From assembly GCF_019160155.1 (NCBI RefSeq), contig NZ_JAFNIH010000042.1:1-64000 (forward strand): 64,000 nucleotides of DNA, read 5' to 3'. Both the position numbers and the translations under genes were made by a program. This stretch comes from Pinisolibacter aquiterrae. Its GTDB lineage: Bacteria; Pseudomonadota; Alphaproteobacteria; Rhizobiales; Ancalomicrobiaceae. The notes beneath the pieces are model-generated. The model searched no databases and had not been told where the DNA came from. It was given only the letters and a program-made list of their open reading frames with translations. Of this stretch, positions 7,478 to 15,091 are shown piece by piece (position 1 is the stretch's first letter; each line of letters opens with the position of its first letter).

Positions 7478-7899
7478 TTCTCCCCGATCGGGTGGTCGGC
7501 CCGATCGAGTGGCAGCCGCATCTTTCATTCGGATGCGTCGATCTCGTCATGCTCGGAGGAGGCACGAAGACACCGCCATCGGGCCGTGTCGAATATTCTG
7601 CCCTTGCACGGGGCCGCTCCGTCGCTGTCCCTGTCGAACGCCGGGCGCCCATTTGCTGCGCATGGAAATGGAAACCCCGTTGCGGGGCAGGCGTGTCGAG
7701 ATCCGCGATCCGGCTCGATCGACACGCCCGCTTCGAGACGCACCCGACGAACCGTCGAGCACGCGGCGGACCGAAACCTCGGTCGACCTGATGGGCTCCG
7801 GGCGGGGTCGCCGCCATCCCCATCGCCGCGCTCGATCCGCCTCACCGTGCGGCGTCTCCCGCGGTCCCCGCGTTTGTCGGGTCCGGGTCCCCATTGTCC

Positions 7900-8817
7900 T
7901 CACTCGGCGGCGGACTTGGCGTCGCCGAAACTCTCGATCCCTGCGATCGATTGGAATTCCGACAGATACTCCGGGCGATGCTGCGTCAGCCAACGGACGA
8001 TCCGCCCATTGGCGAGCAATTTCCGCACATAGCCACAGGTGACCGTCAGTTGGAGGTTGTCGAGGCCGTAGCTGTCCTCCACAGACTTGACTTGGGTCTG
8101 CAGACTCAGGAGCTCGCGTTCCATCCGGGCAATCTGCTCAGCCGTGACGCTGTCGACTTTCTTCCTGCGGAGAACGACCAAGAGCTTCTCAGGAGTGGTT
8201 GCCAGCAGCACCTTCGCAAACACGGCCGTATAGTTGTTCTGGCCGATCATCAATTCTGCCGCCTCCACCTGACGGATCGGTGCCATACGGCGAAGCATGT
8301 CGAACACCGACATCGGACAGGGACTGTCCTTCAATAGATCGACGACATCCGGACATATCCCTTTCAACATTCGCGCCCGGCGGCGGATCGAGACCGCATC
8401 CAGCCCGAGGGCTTCGGCGATGCGTTCCTCCGGCACACCGCGTTCGATCGCCCGAGTGATCATCCGATGCTCCTGCACCGCCGCCAATCGATTGATCCGC
8501 TTGTTGTAGGTGTAGGTCTCGTCATCGGTCGAAACGAGACACTCGACCTCCTGAATACCGAGGTCCTTCAGCGCCTCGACCCTGAGATGCCCATCGAGCA
8601 GGAAATACCGCCCGGGGTGTTTGGGGTCGGGCGCGACCGCTGGTGCTTCGACGAGACCGATCGCTCGCACCGAGCCCAAGATCTGGGCATACTTTCGGCT
8701 CTCCTTCATCCCGGGCCGGAGGGCCTTGAGCGGCACAAGCTGGCTGATCGCCACGACGATGCTCTGACGCTCGAATGACAGTTTGACGTTGCGACCGTTA
8801 TGTCCTGCTTCGGTCAT
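7900..8817 (-). CDS. RepB C-terminal domain ParB-like protein
   Basis: A 305-aa protein. The N-terminal ParB-type domain (about 15-110) has the VPLKALRPG..ESRKYAQILGSVRAIGLVEAPAVAP start and LLDGHLRVEALKDLG, where the usual GERR box is replaced by DGHLR. An HTH follows (MITRAIERGVPEERIAEALGLDAVSIRRRARML). The rest matches the plasmid partition RepB C-terminal domain (VFDMLRRMAPIRQVEAAELM..., then VTCGYVRKLLANGRIVRWL..HRPEYLSEFQSI). Its ATG (8815-8817) overlaps the stop of the upstream ParB gene as ATGA, so the two should be made in fixed ratio. No ParA partner is in view, so a role in plasmid-like partition is doubtful; a link to the recombinase is inferred from the operon. Confidence 0.85.
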   Translation of the reverse strand: MTEAGHNGRNVKLSFERQSIVVAISQLVPLKALRPGMKESRKYAQILGSVRAIGLVEAPAVAPDPKHPGRYFLLDGHLRVEALKDLGIQEVECLVSTDDETYTYNKRINRLAAVQEHRMITRAIERGVPEERIAEALGLDAVSIRRRARMLKGICPDVVDLLKDSPCPMSVFDMLRRMAPIRQVEAAELMIGQNNYTAVFAKVLLATTPEKLLVVLRRKKVDSVTAEQIARMERELLSLQTQVKSVEDSYGLDNLQLTVTCGYVRKLLANGRIVRWLTQHRPEYLSEFQSIAGIESFGDAKSAAE

Positions 8818-9713
8818 CGGACCATCTCCCCGGGAATGCGGGCGACCAATGCGCGCGGCATGGTCACGAGGTCCTCGGCGCGCAGCAGTGTGCTGAACCC
8901 TTCGTCGTTCAAGAGGTCCTTGAGCGCCTCGATCATGAAGAGAAGCTTGGTCTGGGCAAAATTCGATCTCTTCACCAGGAGGCGCTGCTTGTCCGTCTCG
9001 CGCTGGTAGACGCGGACGAGATCGGCGGCCGTCACACGCCGTGGCGCATTTCTCGGCCCGAACCCGTTGTCGGGAACCGTCTTGCTCCGTTTCAACCGTT
9101 GGTCGATCATTCGGCGGACGGTTGCCAGCTTCTTGCCCTTGATCTTGCCGGCCGCGTAGGCGTCGATGAGAATGTCCTGGGTCTCGGCATCCTCGGCACG
9201 AGCAATGTCGATCGCAAAACTGATCGGAATGAGCCCCGTTTCCACCGCCGAGACCAGTCGCTCCTCGCCGCGCTCCAGCAACACGACTATCATGTTCACC
9301 CAACTCGGGGTGCAGCCGATCTTCTGAGCGATCTCGCCGTCGCTGTATCCACGTTCGTGCAGGGCTCCGATCTCCTGCATGATGTCGATCGGCCGATGTT
9401 GCCGTCGAGCGATGTTCTCGACGAGGCTCATCACCAGACCGTCTCTCTCCGACACTTCGACGATGATTGCCGGGATCTCCGTCGCGCCCAACATGCGGAA
9501 AGCTTCGAGGCGCCCCTCGCCGCAGATGAGCTCGTAGCGGACCGATCCCCCATTTCCCTTCCGGCTCACCGTGATCGGTCGCTTCAGGCCGACGACCTCG
9601 ATGTTGTCTACGATCTCACGGTGTTGTTTCTTGTTGCGCGCACGTGGGTTCAACACGTGGATGAGGGCGATCGGGATCATCTCGATGGCCTGGGATCGTG
9701 ATGTCGAAGTCAT
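8814..9713 (-). CDS. ParB N-terminal domain protein
   Basis: A 299-aa ParB-family protein. The N-terminal domain (about 10-100) contains MIPIALIHVLNPRARNKKQHREIVDNIEVVGLKRPITVSRK and LICGEGRLEAFRMLGA, where GEGR replaces the canonical GERR, then SLVENIARRQHRPIDIMQEI. A KorB-like HTH follows (GYSDGEIAQKIGCTPSWVNMIVVLLERG). The C-terminal third is basic and has no domain I recognise. Its start codon (9711-9713) overlaps the recombinase stop as ATGA, and its stop overlaps the next start the same way. It is the middle gene of a three-gene translationally coupled operon. Confidence 0.87.
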   Translation of the reverse strand: MTSTSRSQAIEMIPIALIHVLNPRARNKKQHREIVDNIEVVGLKRPITVSRKGNGGSVRYELICGEGRLEAFRMLGATEIPAIIVEVSERDGLVMSLVENIARRQHRPIDIMQEIGALHERGYSDGEIAQKIGCTPSWVNMIVVLLERGEERLVSAVETGLIPISFAIDIARAEDAETQDILIDAYAAGKIKGKKLATVRRMIDQRLKRSKTVPDNGFGPRNAPRRVTAADLVRVYQRETDKQRLLVKRSNFAQTKLLFMIEALKDLLNDEGFSTLLRAEDLVTMPRALVARIPGEMVR

Positions 9714-11344
9714 GCGGCCTCCGTGACGCGCATCGGCGTTGCCAAGTCGTAGAGGAGGTCCAGCGTCTCGAACCGGTAGGCATCGAGACCCAACCCATTG
9801 TCTTCGGCGAGGTTGAGCTTGCGTCCGCCGATGTCGAACCGGGGGAGCAGATAGAAGTCGAAGGGACGCAGGTTCCCGGCATCCATCCGCACCGCCACGG
9901 TGATGTCGGGCTCCAATCCGGCATCGAACCGCAGGCGCCAACGGAACCCGCCGGTCGGGAGTTGCCGGCAGCGCGCAATCACCACGGACACCGAGAATTC
10001 GCCGTTGATCATGATCAGGTCCGAATCCGGGTGCCGCAACACGGTGGCGCCGACGCCACCGAGGCCGGCCACGATGGTCTCGACCACTTCGGGATGAAGG
10101 CCGCGCAGGGCGCGATTGATCTCGACGTAGCGGTAGTCCCGACGTGGCGTGTAGCCGACGAGGCTATAGGCCCGCAGCAGGCTGCCGAAGCGAGAGCCGT
10201 AGGCACTACTCGACGGAAGCCCTTCCGCCTCGTCGATGACGAGACCCGACAGCACTCCCTGCGTCTGGAGCAGCGCATGGAGAGCCTGGAGCATTTCTTC
10301 GTCCGAAAGTCGAAACGACCGCGCTCGGATGATCGACTGGGCCGCATCGAAGAGCGGTCGATCGATGATCGCCGGAAAGGCGCCGTCTGCCCGGATCCAC
10401 ATCGACGGCTCATTGTGAACCCGCTTCTTCTTCAGCTTGAAGGACATGCGGTTCCACACGTTGTTGCCGATGTACTTCTCGTTGATGAGGATCTGATGGA
10501 TGGTTCCACGTGACCAGGGACGCCCGAGATCGGTTATCGCCCCCCGAGCATTCAGAGCGTCGGCAATCTGCCGCTCGGTTCGGTCAGCGGTGACGAAGGC
10601 CCTATAGATCTCCGCAACTAGGGCAAGCTCGGCCACCGGACCTGGTCGCAGCACGACGCGGTCGGTCTGGATGCTCTTCTGTTCACCGCGCGTCAGTTCA
10701 CCCTTGGTGGCGCCGGCCTGATCGATGAGCACCCGGCGCAGACCAAATCCCGCCTGCCCACCTTGCCGGTAGCCATGCTCGATCAAACGACATTGGCCGG
10801 CAAAGACCTTGGTCGACAATTCGCGACTGTATTCGCCGGCCATGGCTCGCTTGACGCTTTTGACGACCGTGGCGATCGGGCTCCCGTCATTCTCGAACTG
10901 CTCGGCGCAATAATGCACGGCAATGCCGGCGCGCTTGCAGATGTATTCGTAATAGGCGCTCTCGTCGGCATCCTGAAAGCGCCCCCAACGGCTGACGTCA
11001 TAGACGAGAATGGCCCGAAAATCGGTACCACCACTCACGACATCGTCGATCAGGAGTTTCAGGCCGTCACGACCTTCGATGCGAAGGCCGCTTTTACCTT
11101 CATCGGCGTAAGTTCTGACAATGTCGATATCACGTGTGGCTGCATACTGACGGATGGCGTCGGCCTGGTTCTCGGTCGAGTACTTCTGATGTTCCGTCGA
11201 CATCCGGACATATTCGGCCGCCCGAACTCGGATCGTCGGGTCGATCGTCTCATCTCCACGATGTCGGCTCCAATCCGTCACGACACGCCATCCCCGACCC
11301 ACTTGCACTCGAGGACGCCAACAGCGCAGCCCCGAACAGAACAA
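9710..11344 (-). CDS. Large serine recombinase (resolvase/invertase N-terminal domain)
   Basis: A serine recombinase of up to 544 aa. The catalytic domain opens with AAEYVRMSTEHQ, giving the nucleophile Ser49 (Ser28 if the GTG at 11281 is the start), followed by YADEGKSGLR, LVYDVSRWGRFQD and the EYSRELSTKVFAGQ helix. The recombinase DNA-binding domain has RTERQIADALNARG, RPWSRGTIHQILINEKYIGNNVWNR. The C-terminal 250 residues lack the usual four-Cys zinc ribbon and look different from typical phage integrases. It would cut and exchange DNA at specific att-like sites through a 5'-phosphoserine link. First gene of the coupled recombinase-ParB-RepB operon; divergent from the gene at 11391. The start is ambiguous: 11344 (ATG) or 11281 (GTG). 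Confidence 0.88.
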   Translation of the reverse strand: MFCSGLRCWRPRVQVGRGWRVVTDWSRHRGDETIDPTIRVRAAEYVRMSTEHQKYSTENQADAIRQYAATRDIDIVRTYADEGKSGLRIEGRDGLKLLIDDVVSGGTDFRAILVYDVSRWGRFQDADESAYYEYICKRAGIAVHYCAEQFENDGSPIATVVKSVKRAMAGEYSRELSTKVFAGQCRLIEHGYRQGGQAGFGLRRVLIDQAGATKGELTRGEQKSIQTDRVVLRPGPVAELALVAEIYRAFVTADRTERQIADALNARGAITDLGRPWSRGTIHQILINEKYIGNNVWNRMSFKLKKKRVHNEPSMWIRADGAFPAIIDRPLFDAAQSIIRARSFRLSDEEMLQALHALLQTQGVLSGLVIDEAEGLPSSSAYGSRFGSLLRAYSLVGYTPRRDYRYVEINRALRGLHPEVVETIVAGLGGVGATVLRHPDSDLIMINGEFSVSVVIARCRQLPTGGFRWRLRFDAGLEPDITVAVRMDAGNLRPFDFYLLPRFDIGGRKLNLAEDNGLGLDAYRFETLDLLYDLATPMRVTEAA

Positions 11345-11390
11345 GGCGGTTCGGGCGAGGTCTGCCGTCTCCGCATCGACAGCAGTCTAG

Positions 11391-12098
11391 ATGTGGAGGA
11401 CCGGCAACATGTTGCCGAAAAGGGGCAGGATTCTACCGGGTCATGCGGCGGCGGCCCGGTCACCGACGGACTTCGCCAACGCCGTCGCGAGAGCGCTGCA
11501 ATCGGAGCTCGGCGATACCCATCGGGCCGTCAAGACGATCATGAGGTGGACGGGTGCCAGTGAGCGAGCCGCCAAGAACTGGCTCGAAGGCTCGGCCGGT
11601 CCGAGAGGGCATTATCTCATTCGTCTGATTGCGGAATCCAACCTGGTCTTTGAACTCGTCATCGATGCCGCCGATAGAACCGTCATCGGAGAAGCGCCTT
11701 CGGTCGGAGGCAATGGGATCTTGGACAAGAAGGCGACGGCTGGTGGCAAGCCCTGGGGAGCGAGCCGACGAAGCCCCGGATCAACCACCAGCCGTGAGGC
11801 GCTGAGAACAGCCGACGGCATGCCCAATGTCCCTGGAAAGGTCCCTATAAATGACCCTGGAAATGACCCTGGAAATTCCGCATGGCCCACGCTCCTGAAC
11901 GATCGCCAACGATGGTTCCTCGGCGAAATGGCCGTTCGAGGCCGGCTGCGTTTCACCGATATCGTCGTGCGATGGGAGGTCGCAGCGAAGACCGCCAAGC
12001 GGGATATCGCCGGCCTTCAGGCGACGGGCCTGATCGTCTTCGTCGGTCCAAGGAAAACAGGAATGTACCTGGTCCGATCGAACCCACCCACCGAATGA
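11391..12098 (+). CDS. Two-domain predicted DNA-binding protein, divergent from the recombinase
   Basis: A 235-aa protein. The N-terminal part (about 25-95) contains an HTH-like segment with FANAVARALQSELGDTHRAVKTIMRWTGASERAAKNWLEGSAGPRGHYLI, a domain I know from proteins encoded beside site-specific recombinases in Alphaproteobacteria. A low-complexity linker follows. The last 65 residues form a winged helix (LNDRQRWFLGEMA..., then VAAKTAKRDIAGLQATGLIVFVGPRKTGMYLV), like the C-terminal domain of RecG-type or Fic-linked regulators. It starts 46 bp from the recombinase gene in the opposite direction, so regulation of the recombinase, or a directionality role, is a reasonable inference. The linker contains a tandem 12-bp duplication. 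The first ATG is used; MLPKRG a few codons later is an alternative. Confidence 0.65.
   Translation: MWRTGNMLPKRGRILPGHAAAARSPTDFANAVARALQSELGDTHRAVKTIMRWTGASERAAKNWLEGSAGPRGHYLIRLIAESNLVFELVIDAADRTVIGEAPSVGGNGILDKKATAGGKPWGASRRSPGSTTSREALRTADGMPNVPGKVPINDPGNDPGNSAWPTLLNDRQRWFLGEMAVRGRLRFTDIVVRWEVAAKTAKRDIAGLQATGLIVFVGPRKTGMYLVRSNPPTE
11849..11872 (+). repeat. Tandem 12-bp repeat inside the linker of the wHTH gene
   Basis: AAATGACCCTGG occurs twice back to back, encoding N-D-P-G twice in the linker; a degenerate relative with TCCCTGGAAAGG lies just upstream. The unit is a multiple of three, so gain or loss keeps the frame. Confidence 0.8.
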
Positions 12099-12099
12099 G

Positions 12100-12216
12100 G
12101 GCATCGACGTCCCTGTGCTTGGCGTAGAAAATTTGCAGCAACATCGCCAGCAGGAGATGTTCGGGCGGGATCGAGCGGCGACCGGCTCGGAATAGAAGCC
12201 GTCGAAGTCGCCGTCG
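12100..12216 (-). pseudogene. Fragment of an IS5-family-like transposase (N-terminal part)
   Basis: On the minus strand, the peptide RAGRRSIPPEHLLLAMLLQIFYA is the conserved start of IS5/IS1182-type DDE transposases, normally followed by RSERQLMEQ and then catalytic Asp residues. Here it reads into KHRDVDALIRWV and loses the family pattern, and there is no DDE domain. Only about 35 residues remain. The fragment directly abuts the zinc-ribbon fragment of a recombinase and the 3' end of the wHTH gene. Confidence 0.6.
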
Positions 12217-12228
12217 AGCGCCGCCAGG

Positions 12229-12378
12229 CTTGCCCTGCCGCGCGGTCGTGCGGCAGTTGTAATACCGATGCGCGCCTTTGCCCGACGTCCCCAATGGCAT
12301 CGCTCCACCACATTCCGCGCAGAAGCACACGCCGCCAAGGAGTGTCCCGGCGCTCAGTGAGGGGTTCAGGGCCGGCCC
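12229..12378 (-). pseudogene. Fragment of a serine recombinase zinc-ribbon domain
   Basis: On the minus strand the stretch around LLGGVCFCAECGGAMPLG, followed by HRYYNCRTTARQGK, is the recombinase zinc beta-ribbon with its C-x2-C pair and downstream single Cys. No catalytic domain is present on either side; the frame runs into transposase sequence below and into the DsbA gene's 3' end above. It is a remnant of a second serine integrase, different from the intact one at 9710, which lacks this ribbon. It probably marks an old insertion scar at the edge of the element. Confidence 0.65.
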
Positions 12379-12383
12379 ACGGA

Positions 12384-13289
12384 TCACACGGAGCATTGGC
12401 CGACATTGGAGTCGCAGACCGCGGTCTCGGCGCGCACTTCCCAGAAACCGCCATTGCCGGCCGGGATGAACCGAATGCGATTTTTCAATCCAGGTGCAGT
12501 CAGAAGTTCTGCCAACTCGGTCCGAGTCAGATCGAACACCTCCATCAGTTCCACTTCGGCGGCTCGATCGTAAGTCTTCAAAAACTCGAAGAGTGCGTCG
12601 GTGGTCTTCCCTGGAGCGGTGCCGACCAGAGAAAGTTCGGTCAAAGTGGAGATGACGGCTTGGAACTGGCGGAAGGTCTGGTAACCGCGCAACAGCAGTT
12701 CGCCTTTGTTCCAGCGCAGCAAAAAGGTGGGAAAGCCTCGCGCCCTATAGCGGCCGATCAGTTCTCGATCAGAGAGGAAGGCCTGCTCTGCACTACCGTC
12801 GTTCAGCCGTTCGATGAAGGTGGCCACGTCGACGCCGACCTCGTTCGCCAACTCGATCAGCACCGACCGCTTGCCGGTTTCCCGCGCTTCGGCAGCAGAG
12901 GCTTCCCGCATCCGGCGCAGGAATCGAGGGGCGAGTTCGGGCGAAACCAATTCCACCGCCTTGTAGGCGATGTTCTGAGGGTAGGTGGATACGGTCTCAG
13001 CCGAGAAGAGGCGGAAGCCTTCGGTCTCGACCGGCATGCCGTGCCGCGCCGACGCTTCCCGCCAATGGCGCGCGATTTGTGCGTTCGCCTGCTCGGGATC
13101 GCCACCGATGGCGTTGGCGCGATCGTAGAAGGCGCGGATGTCCTCGACGAGGCCGCCCATCACCGGCACGATGCGGATCTGATCGCCATACCAGACCTGC
13201 AGCTTCCGCAGGACCGGCTCGCTACCCCAGCACCAGGTGCAGACGGGATCGGTGAAGGCGAGGAGCTCCAGGGTGTGTCGTTCGCTCAT
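12384..13289 (-). CDS. DsbA-family thioredoxin-fold oxidoreductase (FrnE-like)
   Basis: A 301-aa cytoplasmic protein of the DsbA/FrnE group, without a signal peptide. The active site is C17-T-W-C20 in the strand LLAFTDPVCTWCWGSEP; the cis-Pro loop is GFPTFLL. The all-helical insertion lies between about residues 40 and 170. The family includes disulfide isomerases and 2-hydroxychromene-2-carboxylate isomerase relatives. It is the last gene of the minus-strand series that begins with the ene-reductase, 43 bp after the EamA gene. A redox or electrophile-detoxifying role fits the neighbours (ene-reductase, pirin) but is inference. Its end lies at the boundary with the mobile-element remnants. 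Confidence 0.85.
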   Translation of the reverse strand: MSERHTLELLAFTDPVCTWCWGSEPVLRKLQVWYGDQIRIVPVMGGLVEDIRAFYDRANAIGGDPEQANAQIARHWREASARHGMPVETEGFRLFSAETVSTYPQNIAYKAVELVSPELAPRFLRRMREASAAEARETGKRSVLIELANEVGVDVATFIERLNDGSAEQAFLSDRELIGRYRARGFPTFLLRWNKGELLLRGYQTFRQFQAVISTLTELSLVGTAPGKTTDALFEFLKTYDRAAEVELMEVFDLTRTELAELLTAPGLKNRIRFIPAGNGGFWEVRAETAVCDSNVGQCSV

Positions 13290-13332
13290 TGTCGAGGACC
13301 TCGGTGATGGAACAAGGGGGCTGCACGCCGGT

Positions 13333-14229
13333 TCAGTCGACGACGGCTTGCTCGGGAAGTTCGACCTCTTGGACCTTGGCCTCTTGCGTCGTCCTTCGCG
13401 CCGCGGCGATGTTCATGACCAAGCCGCCGATGACGAGAGCCATCCCGAGGCTCTGCTGCATGTTCGGGACGATCCCCCTGACGAGGGCATCGAGCGCGAA
13501 TGCGACGATCGGGGTCAGCAGGAAGAACGGAGCCACGTTTGCCGCTCCTGCGCCGTGGATCGCCTTGAACCAGAGGAAGAAGGGGAGCGATGTCAGAACG
13601 AGGGCGACGATCGCCAGACCCAACAGATTGACGCTGGTCATCGTGACCGGGGCATCTCCCAACACCAGCGTCGCCAGACCGAGTTCGACGGTGGCGATCA
13701 CGAGCTGCCAAGCGGTGAAGCCGGTCAGGGTCATCGGGTTGCCCCAGCGTTGGACGAGCACGCCGCCGAGCGCCACCGAGAAGGCGCTACCGAGCGCCGC
13801 GAGCACGCCGACCCCATCCAGCGCGGTGTCACCCTTGGCGACGACGAGGATCACACCGAGAAGACCGACCAATAGGCTCGAGATCTTCAACGTGGTCGGA
13901 CGGTGGTTCAAGAGAGGCCAAACGAGGAGGACCGAAAAGAGCGGCCCCAAGGCCTGGAAGATGCCGGCGACACCGCCCGGAAGGCGAAGGGCCCCGATGA
14001 ACAGCAGGCCGAAGAAGAGTCCGGTGTTGAGCGTGCCCAGGACGACGAGCTTGGGCCCATACCCGGCCGGCGGGAATTCCCGAGCGATCAGCAACAAGGG
14101 GATGGCGCCGAGCCCGGCGCGCACGGCACCGATGAACCACGGCGTGTGCGGGAGCATCGTCGAGGAGATCACATAGGTGAACCCCCAGAGGATCGTGGCC
14201 GCTGCGGCCAACAGTCTGAACCTGTTCAT
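13333..14229 (-). CDS. EamA/DMT-family transporter
   Basis: A 298-aa inner-membrane protein with about ten transmembrane helices formed by two EamA repeats. The first runs from residue 5 to about 130, beginning with LLAAAATILWGFTYVISS; the second begins near GVLAALGSAFSVALGGVLVQRW. Proteins of this superfamily export metabolites or amino acids; the substrate cannot be told. The start at 14229 is preferred over 14250 because a GAGGTG ribosome site sits six bases upstream. It follows the isochorismatase-like gene after 215 bp with a hairpin in between, so expression may be partly separate. Confidence 0.85.
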   Translation of the reverse strand: MNRFRLLAAAATILWGFTYVISSTMLPHTPWFIGAVRAGLGAIPLLLIAREFPPAGYGPKLVVLGTLNTGLFFGLLFIGALRLPGGVAGIFQALGPLFSVLLVWPLLNHRPTTLKISSLLVGLLGVILVVAKGDTALDGVGVLAALGSAFSVALGGVLVQRWGNPMTLTGFTAWQLVIATVELGLATLVLGDAPVTMTSVNLLGLAIVALVLTSLPFFLWFKAIHGAGAANVAPFFLLTPIVAFALDALVRGIVPNMQQSLGMALVIGGLVMNIAAARRTTQEAKVQEVELPEQAVVD

Positions 14230-14398
14230 TCGCACCTCGATCTCGTTCATCGTCGAACATTGCGGCCTCGCGCGAGAGGCCAAGAAGCATCGGAAAGCAG
14301 TGCCGAGTGCTCGACGAACTGAGGTCGGAGTGGGTCGCAGGAACGGGATCAGAAGAGAGCCCCGTTCATGCCCCGACCATCGTCGGCCGCACCACGAT

Positions 14399-14421
14399 CC
14401 CGGCCCCATTCAGGGGCCGGG
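14399..14421 (-). terminator. Hairpin downstream of the isochorismatase-like gene
   Basis: CCCGGCCCC and GGGGCCGGG flank ATTCA, a perfect 9-bp GC stem, 24 bases after the stop of the hydrolase gene on the minus strand. There is no T run, so it may be a weak or Rho-assisted terminator or an attenuating stem before the EamA gene. The remainder of 14230-14444 holds nothing else that I can name. Confidence 0.5.
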
Positions 14422-14444
14422 ACGGTGAACCGGCGGGTGAGGCG

Positions 14445-15029
14445 TCAGGATTGAAGCGCCTTGATCAGAAGCTGCACGAGCTGGCCGCCTTCCGGGGTGA
14501 CCCAGCTTCCGGCGAGTTCGGAGATCAGCTGGTTGGTGCTGGTCAAGGTGACGCCACCACGCTCCATCCGGCGCAGAGCGATGTCGTCGGCCATCGTGGT
14601 GGGCGAGCCGCCCGCGTCGGCGACCACCTGCACTTCGAAGCCGTCGCGCACCAGACTGAGGGCGGGATAGACCGTGCAGACGTCGTTGGTCACGCCGGCG
14701 ACGATCAGCTTCTTGCGACCCGTCGCCTTCACCGCCGCAGCGAAGTGCTCGTCGTCCATCGCGTTGACGATGCCGAAGCGCTTGATGCGGGCGGCGAACT
14801 CGATCGGAAGGATGGTCTCCAGTTCGCTCAACAGCGGACCCTGCGCATATTCCTCCATGCTGGAGGTCAGCACCACGGGAAGCTTCAAGATGCGGGCGGT
14901 CTCCGCCAGCATCAGCGCATTGCGCTTCATCTCGTCGAAGGAGATCGACTTCACCCAGCCCATCGTCCCGATCTGGTGATCGATCAGCAGCATGGCGGCG
15001 TTCTCAGCGCCGAATTTCTCGTAAGACAT
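14445..15029 (-). CDS. Isochorismatase-family cysteine hydrolase (YcaC-like)
   Basis: A 194-aa hydrolase of the isochorismatase-like superfamily. The catalytic triad is visible: Asp17 in MLLIDHQIG, a Lys in the ARIKRF region, and Cys118 in VAGVTNDVCTVYPAL. The conserved non-proline cis-peptide region GVTND is intact. The closest group by pattern is YcaC-type hydrolases of unknown substrate. A GGAG lies seven bases upstream of the ATG. It is third in the operon-like series after the ene-reductase and pirin genes (62 bp gap), often grouped in proteobacteria under a LysR regulator. Confidence 0.88.
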   Translation of the reverse strand: MSYEKFGAENAAMLLIDHQIGTMGWVKSISFDEMKRNALMLAETARILKLPVVLTSSMEEYAQGPLLSELETILPIEFAARIKRFGIVNAMDDEHFAAAVKATGRKKLIVAGVTNDVCTVYPALSLVRDGFEVQVVADAGGSPTTMADDIALRRMERGGVTLTSTNQLISELAGSWVTPEGGQLVQLLIKALQS

Positions 15030-15091
15030 GGAATTCTCCTCTGTTTTCGGTGTGATTGAACGTGTTCGACGCATTCGGTTGCGACTTCGGC

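Larger units (their letters stand above)
7239..7899. other. 661-bp palindrome-rich spacer between two ParB-type genes
   Basis: No gene is supported, although several frames stay open. The left part carries three separate perfect inverted repeats, listed individually. The right part (about 7500-7900) shows no structure I can name. On the minus strand this is the leader of the large ParB-like gene, and it follows the 3' end of the RepB-like gene. A partition site, origin-linked site or regulatory leader are all possible. Confidence 0.4.

Noticed and set aside
7238-7823. N-terminal extension of the ParB-like protein
   Set aside because: The extension has non-protein-like composition, contains the palindromes, and a good ribosome site lies before 7238.
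12100-12383. tRNA or att site at the island boundary
   Set aside because: I found no cloverleaf-like sequence or clear direct repeat; only protein fragments are visible.
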